Shown: positions 8,292 through 17,196, numbered from the stretch's first letter. The stretch is 58,772 bases of DNA from an uncultured Lachnospiraceae bacterium (GCA_902476265.1 CABSCP010000030.1:1-58772), one strand, 5' to 3'. The notes: generated by a model not told the origin, from the sequence alone. Program-made: numbers and translations.

Positions 8292-8636
8292 ATGCATGAA
8301 CTGGGGATCGTATTCCATATCATCGAAAACCTGGAACAGGTAGGAGCGCAGAACTGCCTGCGCACCGTTTCCACCGTTACGCTGGAACTGGGTGAAGTTT
8401 CCACCGTAATTGACACATATCTGCTGGACTGCTGGAGATGGGCGGCGGACCGGTCCGAGCTTTTACGGGGATCGGAACTGAAAATAGAAAAGATCCCGGC
8501 GGTGACGATATGCGAGGACTGTGACAGGACCTATGAAACGGTGGAATACGGAAAGACATGTCCGTTCTGCGGAAGCGCCAATACGCATCTGGTGAGCGGA
8601 AACGAAGTTATGATCAAAGAGATTGCGGCGTGCTGA
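8292..8636 (+). CDS. hypA: Nickel metallochaperone HypA
   Basis: A 114-residue HypA homologue. It begins MHELG, with His2 as the conserved nickel ligand, and has a zinc ribbon of two CxxC pairs (C74/C77 and C90/C93). It docks with HypB and passes nickel to a target enzyme. The start is four bases after the preceding stop, so it is co-translated with the flavoprotein. The usual VGELSGV-like segment is altered to LGEVSTV, which may reflect a different client. No hydrogenase or urease gene lies in the window. Confidence 0.93.
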   Translation: MHELGIVFHIIENLEQVGAQNCLRTVSTVTLELGEVSTVIDTYLLDCWRWAADRSELLRGSELKIEKIPAVTICEDCDRTYETVEYGKTCPFCGSANTHLVSGNEVMIKEIAAC

Positions 8637-8672
8637 CCGGCGCGCCGCTGCAAAAGAGGAGGGAAAGAAGAG

Positions 8673-9716
8673 ATGTTGTTTCAAATCTACGGAGAAAATG
8701 CGGGCTGGCAGCTCCTTGGCTGGGTGCTGGTATTCGCAGGGCTGATTATTGTAAATGAACTTTCAAGAAGGACTAAAAAGGGAGGTATTTTTTTCTTCCT
8801 GATTTTACCCGCAGCGCTGACGGTCTATTTTATATCAATTTATGTAGGCGCGGCCATGGGAGCGGAGTGGGCGTTAACCAATCCCACCTACACCCATATG
8901 AACAGCTGGTTCCATTATGCAAAGCTCTACGCGGCAACCGCCGGCTGTATCGGTTTTATGATGATCAAATACAAATGGGGGATCGGAAAAGAACATTGGT
9001 TTAAAGTGTTCCCCTTTGCCATTGTTGCCATCAACATCCTGATTGCGGTGGGCAGTGATTTTGAGTCCGGCATCCGGGGCATGATGTCCATGGCCCAGAA
9101 CGGAGACCGCTGGTGGCTGTCCTCCGAAAACGTCTGGCTTTACGGCGGCTGGTGGAACTGGGTGAACGGCATTGCCGGCATTTTGAACATCCTGTGTATG
9201 ACGGGCTGGTGGGGAATCTACCGCTCTAAAAAGCACGATGATATGCTGTGGCCCGATATGACCTTCTGCTTCATCATCGCATATGACCTGTGGAACTTTG
9301 AGTATACCTACAACAACCTGCCCACCCACGCCTGGTACTGCGGGCTGGCGCTTCTGCTGGCGCCCACCTTTGCAAATGCGCTGTGGAATAAGGGCGGCTG
9401 GATTCAAAACCGGGCCAATACGCTGGCGCTGTGGTGCATGTTCGCCCAGGTGTTTCCGCTGTTCCAGGACGAGAGTGTTTTTGCCACCATTCCCGTGCTG
9501 TACAAAGACGGCGTGATGAATGCGGCAGTCCGTCCCGGCGCTGCGGATCCCACCATGCAGGGGGTGATCGCCGTTCTGGCGCTGGCGGCCAATGTGATTG
9601 TGCTGGCGGTGATCATCAAGCGGTCTGTGGAACAGAAGAAGAATCCGTATAAGAATGAAATCTTTACCGACCAGCGGGATTATCAGCTGGCCATGGCGAG
9701 AGCCGAAAAAGAATAA
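8673..9716 (+). CDS. Polytopic membrane protein (possibly DUF5692)
   Basis: A 347-residue integral membrane protein with roughly eight to nine hydrophobic helices and unusual richness in Trp, Tyr and Asn at helix ends (WWNWVNGIAG, FEYTYNNLPTHAWY). It has no recognised transporter signature. I recall a DUF5692 family of this type in Clostridia, but the assignment is from memory. The ATG follows a GGAGGGAAAG site. As last gene of the hypB operon it could be a membrane partner of the flavoprotein or a transporter for the inducer or metal. Function is not known. Confidence 0.65.
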   Translation: MLFQIYGENAGWQLLGWVLVFAGLIIVNELSRRTKKGGIFFFLILPAALTVYFISIYVGAAMGAEWALTNPTYTHMNSWFHYAKLYAATAGCIGFMMIKYKWGIGKEHWFKVFPFAIVAINILIAVGSDFESGIRGMMSMAQNGDRWWLSSENVWLYGGWWNWVNGIAGILNILCMTGWWGIYRSKKHDDMLWPDMTFCFIIAYDLWNFEYTYNNLPTHAWYCGLALLLAPTFANALWNKGGWIQNRANTLALWCMFAQVFPLFQDESVFATIPVLYKDGVMNAAVRPGAADPTMQGVIAVLALAANVIVLAVIIKRSVEQKKNPYKNEIFTDQRDYQLAMARAEKE

Positions 9717-9740
9717 GCGCCGATAAAACCTGGATCGGAA

Positions 9741-9780
9741 TAAAATGCAGAGGGGACAAAACCCGCTGCATTTTATTTTT
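9741..9780 (+). terminator. Intrinsic terminator of the hypB operon
   Basis: Stem AAAATGCAG/CTGCATTTT with a 14-base loop, followed by ATTTTTT. Confidence 0.85.
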
Positions 9781-9827
9781 TGGAAGAAATTACCGAAACG
9801 CCTTTTGGCTTTCTTTTAAAACAAAAA

Positions 9828-9851
9828 AACTTTTTTGCAGGATCGGGCGTC
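9828..9851 (+). promoter_or_regulatory. ECF-type autoregulatory promoter candidate
   Basis: AAC (9828-9830), 17 bases, then CGTC (9848-9851), matching the AAC...CGTC pattern of promoters used by SigV/SigW-type ECF factors. It lies about 75 bp upstream of the sigma gene. Confidence 0.5.
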
Positions 9852-9924
9852 TATAAGATAAGAAAACAGCAAAGGGCAGGTGACAGGCGTTCCTGCCGGA
9901 CAGCAGCGGAAAGGAGAGGAATAA

Positions 9925-10416
9925 ATGGCGCAGGATATTTATGACCGCACTGTTTCCTATATCATAGAAAATCAGGAAAAATTTTACCGGCTGGCATACA
10001 GCTACGTGAAGGATAAGGACAGTGCGCTGGATGTGGTGCAGAATGCAATCTGCAAAGGACTTGAAAAATGTTATGACCTGAAAAATCCGGATGCCCTGAA
10101 AACATGGTTCTATCGGATTGTGGTGAATGAGTCACTGCAGTATATCCGCAAAAACCGAAAGGAAATGGTCAGCGCAGACGGAGAACTTCCTGAACAGATA
10201 TATCACGAGGAAGCTTATGACAGGGAACGGGAGGTCTATGAAGAGGTCCATAGGCTTCCGGAACCCATGCGTACCGTGGTGGTGCTCCACTTTTATGAGG
10301 ATCTGACGCTGAAGCAGATATCGGAGATCACGGGCACAAATCTGAATACGGTAAAATCGAGACTTTACAGCGCGTTAAACAAAATGGAGAGAAATTTAAA
10401 GGAGGCTGCGATATGA
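9925..10416 (+). CDS. ECF sigma factor (SigV-like)
   Basis: A 163-residue two-domain sigma factor. Region 2 contains KDKDSALDVVQNAICKG and KTWFYRIVVNESL; region 4 contains LKQISEITGTNLNTVKSRLYSALNKM. A ribosome binding site GGAGAGG precedes ATG 9925. The gene overlaps the next by four bases (ATGA), and that gene encodes an RsiV-type anti-sigma. In Bacillus and Clostridioides, SigV/RsiV pairs respond to lysozyme; this pair is a candidate for the same cue. Confidence 0.9.
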   Translation: MAQDIYDRTVSYIIENQEKFYRLAYSYVKDKDSALDVVQNAICKGLEKCYDLKNPDALKTWFYRIVVNESLQYIRKNRKEMVSADGELPEQIYHEEAYDREREVYEEVHRLPEPMRTVVVLHFYEDLTLKQISEITGTNLNTVKSRLYSALNKMERNLKEAAI

Positions 10417-11405
10417 GACCGGAGGATGGTAAAAAGATTTATGATTCCATAGAAATCCCGGATGAGCTTTCCGATGTAGTGAACCGGGCGATCTCTTCCG
10501 TAAATCAGGAGGAAATCAAAATGAAAAGCAGAAAGAAAAGACAAAAGGATACTGTTGTGCGTATATTTCGTTATGCGGCGTCCGCCGCGGCAGGACTTTT
10601 AGTCTGCCTGACGATCGGGTTAAATACCAGCGAAGCATTTGCGAAGGAAATGAGCGATGTACCTGTGATCGGCGCTCTGGCCAAGGTGCTGACCATCCGT
10701 TCTTATCATGGGACGGACGGGGAATATGAAATAAATATGGAAGTGCCGGAAATCACCAAAGAGAGTACGGAAAGTGCGGCGGAGACAACTGCGGCCGGAG
10801 AAGGGGATCAGGGAACGGTAAACGGCGCTGAGGATACTTTTACCGGAGATATCAATGCAGAAATCGAAAAAATTGTAGACGATTATATGGCTCAGGCGAA
10901 GGTGGATTTTGAAGAATATAAGGAAGCATTTTTCGCAACCGGAGGAACCGAAGAAGAATGGGCGGGCCGGACCATGGATATCACCGTAGATTATGATGTG
11001 AAATATCAGCAGGGGAATATCCTTTCCCTGGAGCTGCTCACCGCCAAAGGATGGGTGGCATATCAGGAGGAACGGTATTACTATAACCTGGACCTTTCCA
11101 CCGGGAAACACCTGACCCTCCAGCAACTTTTGGGAGAGGACTATATCAACATCTGCAATGAAAGCATTGACAGACAGATAAAGGAACGCCTGGCAGCAGA
11201 CGATTCCCTGGCCTATTTCGGCTATGGCGAAATGGCCAAGGAGGATGAGGAAATGGGCATTGAAGGCTTCACTACAATAACCCCGGACACTCGATTCTAT
11301 GTGAATCAGGAAGGAAATGTGGTCATCGTATTCCCGAAATACGAAGTAGCCCCCGGTTATATGGGAGCTCAGGAATTTGAAATCGCAAAAGCAAAACTGG
11401 ACTAA
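10413..11405 (+). CDS. RsiV-like anti-sigma factor (DUF3298)
   Basis: A 330-residue single-pass membrane protein. The cytosolic N-terminus (1-50) should bind the sigma factor; the membrane helix is at about 52-72; an acidic linker follows; residues about 155-325 are the extracytoplasmic DUF4163/DUF3298 region (VDYDVKYQQGNILSLEL, YNLDLSTGKHLTLQQLLGED, FPKYEVAPGYMGAQEF). In B. subtilis RsiV this part binds lysozyme and triggers cleavage. It is translationally coupled to the sigma gene upstream. The lysozyme link is inferred from family knowledge. Confidence 0.85.
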   Translation: MRPEDGKKIYDSIEIPDELSDVVNRAISSVNQEEIKMKSRKKRQKDTVVRIFRYAASAAAGLLVCLTIGLNTSEAFAKEMSDVPVIGALAKVLTIRSYHGTDGEYEINMEVPEITKESTESAAETTAAGEGDQGTVNGAEDTFTGDINAEIEKIVDDYMAQAKVDFEEYKEAFFATGGTEEEWAGRTMDITVDYDVKYQQGNILSLELLTAKGWVAYQEERYYYNLDLSTGKHLTLQQLLGEDYINICNESIDRQIKERLAADDSLAYFGYGEMAKEDEEMGIEGFTTITPDTRFYVNQEGNVVIVFPKYEVAPGYMGAQEFEIAKAKLD

Positions 11406-11414
11406 TGCATGCTG

Positions 11415-11443
11415 TCCCCGGCAGATCGTTAAACTGCCGGGGA
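11415..11443 (+). terminator. Intrinsic terminator after rsiV-like gene
   Basis: A 10-bp perfect stem TCCCCGGCAG/CTGCCGGGGA with a 9-base loop, followed by TTTATGTTTT. It sits between convergent genes. Confidence 0.8.
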
Positions 11444-11444
11444 T

Positions 11445-12455
11445 TTATGTTTTCTGTCCGTGAAACACCAGGTGGGTAGGCATCATGATCTGATGAAGCT
11501 GCTGCTGATTTTTGTTCTTGATCAGATTCATCAGGATTTGAACTACCTTTTTCGCTTCCAACTGCTTGTCAGCGCCGATCGTGGTAAATGAAAGAGGAAT
11601 ACGTAAATTGGACTGGATATCGTCGAACCCTACAATTGGTACATTTTTCAGGCGCTGATCTCCGCTTTCAGATAAGATAACCATGATTTCCCAGGCGATA
11701 AAGTCGCTGAATGCAAATATTGCATCGAAAGAAATGTCACGGTGCAGAATTTCTTTCAGATCACGGTTATCACTTGCGGCAGAAATTGTAGTTTCGGCTA
11801 CGAGGTCCGGATTATAGGGAATATTATATTCGGCCAGAGCGCGGCAATACCCCCTGAAGCGGTCTGCCGAACTCGATATATGTCTGGGTCCGTTGATAAA
11901 AAGAATCCTTTTTTTCCCCATTTTTAAAAGATGCGTAACCGCCTGATATCCGCCGGCTTCATCGTCCCATACCACATAGTTCATGGCTTCTCCCGGGAAA
12001 TGTCTGCCCAGTAAAGTATAGGGAACATTGTTTTTTTCGATCAGGCGCAGGGAGGACAAATCCTGCTGGTTAGGACAGATTATGATACCGTCAACTTTAC
12101 GGCTGATCGCGGCCTGTACCGCTTTATATTCCAGAATGCTGTCTTCATCCGTATCCAGAATAAGAGAAGTATAATCGAATTTACGCAGTTCCAGATTAAT
12201 CCCTTTTGTGAGAACAGCCCAGAATGGGTTTGCGACATTCGGAAGTATGAGCGCTATGGAATGGGTAAAACCGGAGCGCAGGGAGCTGGCGGCCATATCG
12301 TTAATATAACCCATTTCCTGCGCCGTTTGCCGGATAAAGGCTGCGGTGACAGCGGAGATATCATCTTTTCCCTTTAAAGCATGGGAGACTGTATTGGTGG
12401 TGTAGCCTGTTGCTTCGGCAATCATTTTGAGAGTAACTCTACCGGAATTGGACAT
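11445..12455 (-). CDS. LacI-family transcriptional regulator
   Basis: A 336-residue repressor. The N-terminal helix-turn-helix (LKMIAEATGYTTNTVSHALKG) and hinge are followed by a periplasmic-binding-protein-like effector domain (ALILPNVANPFWAVL, VDGIIICPNQ, FSDFIAWEIM, IVGFDDIQSN). The start at 12455 has AAGGAG nearby; upstream in-frame residues lack a ribosome binding site. It is divergent from a PLP enzyme/sugar importer operon, and a perfect 16-bp palindrome with a central CG lies between them. It most likely represses that operon in the absence of the imported sugar. Confidence 0.9.
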   Translation of the reverse strand: MSNSGRVTLKMIAEATGYTTNTVSHALKGKDDISAVTAAFIRQTAQEMGYINDMAASSLRSGFTHSIALILPNVANPFWAVLTKGINLELRKFDYTSLILDTDEDSILEYKAVQAAISRKVDGIIICPNQQDLSSLRLIEKNNVPYTLLGRHFPGEAMNYVVWDDEAGGYQAVTHLLKMGKKRILFINGPRHISSSADRFRGYCRALAEYNIPYNPDLVAETTISAASDNRDLKEILHRDISFDAIFAFSDFIAWEIMVILSESGDQRLKNVPIVGFDDIQSNLRIPLSFTTIGADKQLEAKKVVQILMNLIKNKNQQQLHQIMMPTHLVFHGQKT

Positions 12456-12513
12456 TTTGACTCCTTTTTTGGACAATAAGTAAATACTGTTGTGAAAAAT
12501 GTTATTCCATGAC

Positions 12514-12542
12514 TTGACTTTATCATAAAGGTGTAGTATATT
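12514..12542 (+). promoter_or_regulatory. Promoter of PLP enzyme/sugar importer operon
   Basis: A -35 TTGACT (12514-12519), 17-bp spacer and -10 TATATT (12537-12542), reading toward the importer genes. Confidence 0.7.
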
Positions 12543-12584
12543 GCAAGTATAAAATACAATTATATAGTTGTTTTGTATCAAAAA

Positions 12585-12600
12585 ACATTAACGTTAATGT
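12585..12600. promoter_or_regulatory. LacI-type operator
   Basis: ACATTAACGTTAATGT is a perfect 16-bp palindrome centred on CG, the form of LacI-family operators. It lies about 43 bp after the -10 box, so it would block elongation or be one of a looped pair. Confidence 0.7.
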
Positions 12601-12661
12601 AAAAAGGGGTACAGGGTTACCGGATTGAAAGACATAGAGCCGGAATACCCGGAAAGGTAAA

Positions 12662-13849
12662 ATGATGGACGAATATCTGAATGATGACCGTCTGATTGCA
12701 ACTCATTATGGGGATGAATACGAGAAATATATGGGGGCCGTAGTTCCGCCCATCTTCATGAATTCTCTGCATGTATTTCCAACGTTGGATGAATACTATG
12801 CAACAGACAGACTGCAGGATGGCAAATTTATTTATGGCAGATCCGGAAATCCCACAATCAGACTGGTGGAAAAAAAAATAGCGGCGATGGAGCATGGCAG
12901 CAGAGCGCTGTGTTTTGCGTCGGGGATGGCGGCGGCCTCTACGGCAGTGCTTTCGGTTTGTAAAGCAGGGGATCATATCATATGTGTCAGAAATGCCTAC
13001 GGTCCTTTAAAGGAATTTCTGTCGAAGTATTGCGCGGTATACCTGAATATGGACATTACTTATGTCTCTGGAGACAGAATTGAGGACTTCAGTGAAAATA
13101 TTCGTCCTCAAACAAGCCTTTTTATTTTGGAGAGCCCATCCAGCATCGTATTTTCCCTGCAGGATTTAAAAGCGGTGGCGCAGCTTGCCAAAGCACATGG
13201 AATTCGCACATATATTGATAATACGTGCTGTTCGCCGATATTCCAAAAACCGTTGGATATGGGGATCGATATTGTGATGCACACAATGTCCAAATATCTT
13301 GGAGGGCATAGCGACATCATCGGAGGTGTGCTGGTATCCTGTGACGAGGAACTGATGTGCAGGATTTCTGCAGATATGAGAGAATGGCTCGGCGGAATAC
13401 TGGGACCGATGGAGGGATGGCTGGTACTGCGGGGAATGCGTACCTTACAGGTACGGCTGGAACAGCATCAGAAAAATGCGATGGAGGTTGCTCAGTTTCT
13501 GGAAAATCATCCGAAGGTAAAGAAAGTTTATTATCCGGGTTTAAAAAGTCATCCTCAGTATGAACTGATGAAACGTCAGCAGTCAGGCAACAGCGGGTTG
13601 TTGAGTTTTGAAGTAAAGGCGGCGCCCTCGGAAGCCGCGGCAAGTGTAAACCAGGATGTGCTGAAAATATTTAAAATGGGGGTATCATGGGGAGGCTTTG
13701 AAAGCCTGATTACAATGCCATTTTATAAACTTTCGCAAGAGGAGGCAGCGAAACTGGGGACAACGCCCGGCATTATCCGAATCCATTGCGGCCTGGAGGG
13801 GGCCGAACAGCAGATAGAAGATCTGGAACGTTTTCTGGAAAACATATGA
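12662..13849 (+). CDS. PLP-dependent trans-sulfuration enzyme (cystathionine gamma-lyase/synthase type)
   Basis: A 395-residue fold-type I PLP enzyme of the Cys/Met metabolism family. Visible residues are the cofactor lysine K211 in TMSKYLGGHSD, Asp186 for the pyridine nitrogen (YIDNT), and the phosphate loop YGRSGNPT (58-65). Members catalyse gamma-elimination or gamma-replacement on cystathionine, homoserine esters or methionine. It is the first gene of a LacI-regulated sugar importer operon, which is odd: the imported compound may contain a thioether, or the enzyme may serve a side role. The specificity loop NAYGPLKEF differs from the usual YGGT. A second ATG one codon on is equally possible. 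Confidence 0.88.
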   Translation: MMDEYLNDDRLIATHYGDEYEKYMGAVVPPIFMNSLHVFPTLDEYYATDRLQDGKFIYGRSGNPTIRLVEKKIAAMEHGSRALCFASGMAAASTAVLSVCKAGDHIICVRNAYGPLKEFLSKYCAVYLNMDITYVSGDRIEDFSENIRPQTSLFILESPSSIVFSLQDLKAVAQLAKAHGIRTYIDNTCCSPIFQKPLDMGIDIVMHTMSKYLGGHSDIIGGVLVSCDEELMCRISADMREWLGGILGPMEGWLVLRGMRTLQVRLEQHQKNAMEVAQFLENHPKVKKVYYPGLKSHPQYELMKRQQSGNSGLLSFEVKAAPSEAAASVNQDVLKIFKMGVSWGGFESLITMPFYKLSQEEAAKLGTTPGIIRIHCGLEGAEQQIEDLERFLENI

Positions 13850-13872
13850 TGCTTTGAAAAGGAGAAGAGTAT

Positions 13873-15285
13873 ATGAAAAAAAGATTGTGGAGTCTTATGG
13901 TGGCAGCGTCGCTGGTGATGATAACTTTGGCCGGATGCGGAAATACTTCTCAGCCCAATACGGACGATAAGAAGGCAGCGGAGAACCAAGATAAGGCGGA
14001 TTCGACAGAGGGGGAGCAGATAACGATTCGCTTTATGGACAATATGGCAAGTGAAGTCAGGGATAAGGCATATGCGGAAATTATCAGTAACTTTGAAGCG
14101 GCAAATCCGGGCATTAAGATCGAGTATGAAACGGTGCCCTGGGATCAGTCCCACAGTAAGCTTGTGACGCTGGGAAGTACGGGAACCATGCCGGATGTGG
14201 TACAGGTACATCCTACCTGGATTTCAGAGTTTGTCAATGCCGGATGGATCGCCGGGCTAGATTCCTATCTGGAAAATTATGAATACATGGATGGATTTAC
14301 AGACTATACCAAGAATGTCCTTTTCGATCAGACACAAAGACAGGTGTACGGTGACGTTTATGTTATTCCTGATGCGATTTTAACAAACGGAATTTTTATC
14401 AGAACGGATTGGGCGAAGGAAGCCGGCATCGATTACAGTGACTGGACATGGAATGATTTTCTGGATGCGGCTAGGAAGATGACGGATAAAGAGAGCGGAA
14501 GATATGGAATGGCATTCCGCGGCGGAAGATCGGCATACCATCAGGCGATGTTCCTTCTCTATTCTCAGACGGGCGGAAGAGTTTACAACGACCAGGGAGA
14601 ATGTGTATTCAATTCACCTGAATGCGTGGATATTTTTACAAAGTATATCGATTTGTATAAAAATGGGAATACGCCGGAAGATGCAATCAACTGGGGATTT
14701 GCGGAGATGTGTTCCGCTTTTACGTCAGGGCTGACAGGGATGTTGAATCAGACCTGTGAAGTGATAGAGATGTGTGAACAAAATCTGGAAGATGATCAGT
14801 GGACGGTTGCCATGCTGCCGAAATCCGATGCGGACGGTAAAATTTATAACGAGATATCTTTTTCTAACGGCTATGCAGTTGCCCAGAACAGCGAACATAA
14901 GGATGCGGCATGGAAATTCATTGAATATTTATCATCTCCTGAAGCAGCCAGCATTTATTGCAAAACCAATCTTCTAATACCGGTTCAGAAAGAAGCGCTG
15001 GAAGATGAATTTTTCACAACGGGGAAAATGGCCGGTTATGCGGAAATGTTTAAAAAGGACAACCTTGTTGCCTGGCCGGAACTGGGATATTTCTCGGAAG
15101 TAGGAGAGTTCCGTGAGACTTTTGCAGACGCGGAAGTACAAAAGTGCATGCAGGGACAGCAGACACCTCAGGAGACCCTGGATAAACTGGCTGAATTTTT
15201 GACAAGATATCAGCAGGAATATATGAAGGAAAATCCGGATGTGGGGATTCCTATGCCCAAAGATACACAGGCTTTGTCGAAGTGA
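13873..15285 (+). CDS. Sugar ABC importer solute-binding lipoprotein
   Basis: A 470-residue family-1 extracellular binding protein. A lipoprotein signal peptide ends in the lipobox LAGC (Cys22), then a Ser/Asp-rich linker, then the two-lobed fold (FEAANPGIKIEYETVPWDQ, PDVVQVHPTWISEF, SNGYAVAQNSEHKDAAWKF). It captures an oligosaccharide or related solute for the two permeases downstream. Shine-Dalgarno GGAGAAG precedes the ATG. A strong hairpin follows the gene and probably raises its dose over the permeases. Confidence 0.92.
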   Translation: MKKRLWSLMVAASLVMITLAGCGNTSQPNTDDKKAAENQDKADSTEGEQITIRFMDNMASEVRDKAYAEIISNFEAANPGIKIEYETVPWDQSHSKLVTLGSTGTMPDVVQVHPTWISEFVNAGWIAGLDSYLENYEYMDGFTDYTKNVLFDQTQRQVYGDVYVIPDAILTNGIFIRTDWAKEAGIDYSDWTWNDFLDAARKMTDKESGRYGMAFRGGRSAYHQAMFLLYSQTGGRVYNDQGECVFNSPECVDIFTKYIDLYKNGNTPEDAINWGFAEMCSAFTSGLTGMLNQTCEVIEMCEQNLEDDQWTVAMLPKSDADGKIYNEISFSNGYAVAQNSEHKDAAWKFIEYLSSPEAASIYCKTNLLIPVQKEALEDEFFTTGKMAGYAEMFKKDNLVAWPELGYFSEVGEFRETFADAEVQKCMQGQQTPQETLDKLAEFLTRYQQEYMKENPDVGIPMPKDTQALSK

Positions 15286-15295
15286 GAAAAAGGGA

Positions 15296-15319
15296 GGGCG
15301 GCAGACCTGCCGCCCTTTT
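15296..15319 (+). terminator. Intercistronic hairpin / partial terminator
   Basis: GGGCGGCA pairs with TGCCGCCC across a 4-base loop, followed by TTTT. It sits between binding-protein and permease genes and would let only part of the transcription through or protect the upstream message. Confidence 0.7.
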
Positions 15320-15379
15320 CCAAAGGAAACGATACATAACAAAATGAATTTGTTGGTCAAATGGAGGTGCCGGCAGGAG

Positions 15380-16297
15380 ATGACCCCGAAAAAAGAAAAG
15401 GAACTGAATTTAAAACATCACAGAAAAAGGCCGGAAGCGTTCCTGCTTTTGCTTCCCACTGTTTTGCTGCTGCTTATTTTTATAGCATATCCTCTCATTA
15501 ACACAGTAATTTTGTCTTTTCAGGATTATAAGTTAACTTCAGCGGATGGCGCGCATTTTAACGGACTGGAAAATTTTAAGGCAATTGTAGCAGATCCTTA
15601 TTTTTTTCAAATTCTGAGAAACTCTTTTATCTTTACTTTTGCAACCGTCGCGCTCCAGTTCGTTTTAGGACTTATTTTAGCGCTGGCATTAAATAAACCG
15701 TTTAAAGGGAGAAATATCTATCAGGCAATTGTGTTTTTACCCTGGTCCATTTCTGCTTTGGTCATCGGTTTTACTTTCAGATGGCTGTTTAATGCGGAAT
15801 TTGGCCCGGTGAATGATATTCTTCAGAGGTTTGGACTGATTGAGGATAAAGTTTCTTTTCTGGGAAACGGAACCCTCGCGCTGATTTGTGTGATTTTGGC
15901 GATGGTATGGTATGGAGTTCCGTTTTTCGGAATTATGCTTACGGCAGCATTTCAATCCATTCCCACCGATATGTATGAAGCAGCGGATATCGATGGAGGC
16001 GGGGCGGTTAAAAAATTTATTTATATTACAATACCATATGCAAAACCTACGATTATCCTGACTTTGCTGCTCCGAACCATATGGGTATTTAATTCTGCAG
16101 ATCTGATTTATGTGATGACGAACGGGGGACCCAGCAATTCCACTCATACACTTGCCAGTTATATGTTTTCAAAAGCATACAGCACACTGAACTTTGGACA
16201 GACCGGTGCGCTGGGAGTGATGTTCATGGGGGGGCTTGTGATCTATGCGCTGGTATTTATGAAAGTAACCAACTACGATGGTTCGGGAGGTTTTTGA
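15380..16297 (+). CDS. Sugar ABC permease (MalF/UgpA type)
   Basis: A 305-residue inner-membrane permease with six predicted helices. The cytosolic EAA loop (YEAADIDGGGAVKKFIYITI) contacts the ATPase. The start at 15380 is preceded by GGAGGT eleven bases upstream; in-frame upstream residues include an alternative ATG at 15344 without a good site. The stop overlaps the start of the next permease by one base (TGATG). No ATPase gene is in the operon, so a shared MsmX/UgpC-like ATPase elsewhere is expected. Confidence 0.9.
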   Translation: MTPKKEKELNLKHHRKRPEAFLLLLPTVLLLLIFIAYPLINTVILSFQDYKLTSADGAHFNGLENFKAIVADPYFFQILRNSFIFTFATVALQFVLGLILALALNKPFKGRNIYQAIVFLPWSISALVIGFTFRWLFNAEFGPVNDILQRFGLIEDKVSFLGNGTLALICVILAMVWYGVPFFGIMLTAAFQSIPTDMYEAADIDGGGAVKKFIYITIPYAKPTIILTLLLRTIWVFNSADLIYVMTNGGPSNSTHTLASYMFSKAYSTLNFGQTGALGVMFMGGLVIYALVFMKVTNYDGSGGF

Positions 16298-17136
16298 TGA
16301 AAAGAAAATGGAAACGGGCATTGCTGGGCATATTGAGAGTTGCGATTCTGGCTTTCTTCTTATTGGCAGTCCTGGCGCCGTTATACTGGCTGCTGATCAC
16401 TTCATTTAAAACCAATGCGGAAATCAATTCCCTGCAGGTGAGCTATTGGCCGCATGCTTTTACAACGGAAAATTACAGGAAACTGTTTGAGGTGACAAAC
16501 TTCAGCATTTATATGAGGAACAGTTTGATTGTGACATTGGCAACTTCAGTGATTGTTCTCATTCTGTCTATTAGCGGCGGGTATGCGTTGGCAAGATATG
16601 AGTTTAAGGGAAAGAAATTTGTATTGATCGCCTTTCTGGTCTCTCAAATGATACCCACAATTTTATTATTTATTCCGATGTTTATAATATTTGGAAAGCT
16701 GAAGTTAAATAACACGTTACAAAGTCTGATCATTTTATATACCGTATTCAATACGCCATTTTGTTTGATTACATTGCGCGGTTTCTTTGAAAGAATTCCG
16801 GTTTCACTGGAAGAAGCGGCGCGGGTGGATGGCTGCAACAAGGCCCAGGCGTTGATAAAAATTATTATGCCGGTCCTTTTCCCGGGGATAGTTGCAACGT
16901 TTGTATTTGCCTTCACAGGGGCATGGAATGAACTGCTGGCAGGTATTATGTTTATCAACAGCAATTCCCTGAAAACAATTCCGGTAGCCATTAATGCCTT
17001 TATCGGAAAATACAGTATAGACTGGGGACAGATGTCCGCCGCCTGTATGATCGCATTAATTCCTACCGTTATCTTTTTTGCGATTGTGCAGAAGTATATT
17101 GTCCAGGGATTGACGCAGGGAGCTGTGAAAGAGTAA
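16297..17136 (+). CDS. Sugar ABC permease (MalG/UgpE type)
   Basis: A 279-residue permease, partner of the preceding one. Six hydrophobic helices and the EAA loop LEEAARVDGCNKAQALIKII are seen, and the C-terminus KYIVQGLTQGAVKE is the usual end of the family. ATG 16297 has GGGAGG six bases upstream. It is the last gene of the LacI-controlled unit and is followed by a strong terminator. Confidence 0.92.
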   Translation: MKRKWKRALLGILRVAILAFFLLAVLAPLYWLLITSFKTNAEINSLQVSYWPHAFTTENYRKLFEVTNFSIYMRNSLIVTLATSVIVLILSISGGYALARYEFKGKKFVLIAFLVSQMIPTILLFIPMFIIFGKLKLNNTLQSLIILYTVFNTPFCLITLRGFFERIPVSLEEAARVDGCNKAQALIKIIMPVLFPGIVATFVFAFTGAWNELLAGIMFINSNSLKTIPVAINAFIGKYSIDWGQMSAACMIALIPTVIFFAIVQKYIVQGLTQGAVKE

Positions 17137-17151
17137 AAAAGAGTATTTAAG

Positions 17152-17192
17152 GCTGTCATCCGACCCATCTGAGGTAGGATGACAGCTTTTTT
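17152..17192 (+). terminator. Intrinsic terminator of sugar importer operon
   Basis: A 10-bp stem GCTGTCATCC/GGATGACAGC followed by TTTTTT. Confidence 0.88.
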
Positions 17193-17196
17193 AAAC

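Noticed and set aside
4870..8636. Hydrogenase maturation cluster
   Set aside because: Only hypA and hypB are present; hypCDEF and hydrogenase subunits are absent from the window.
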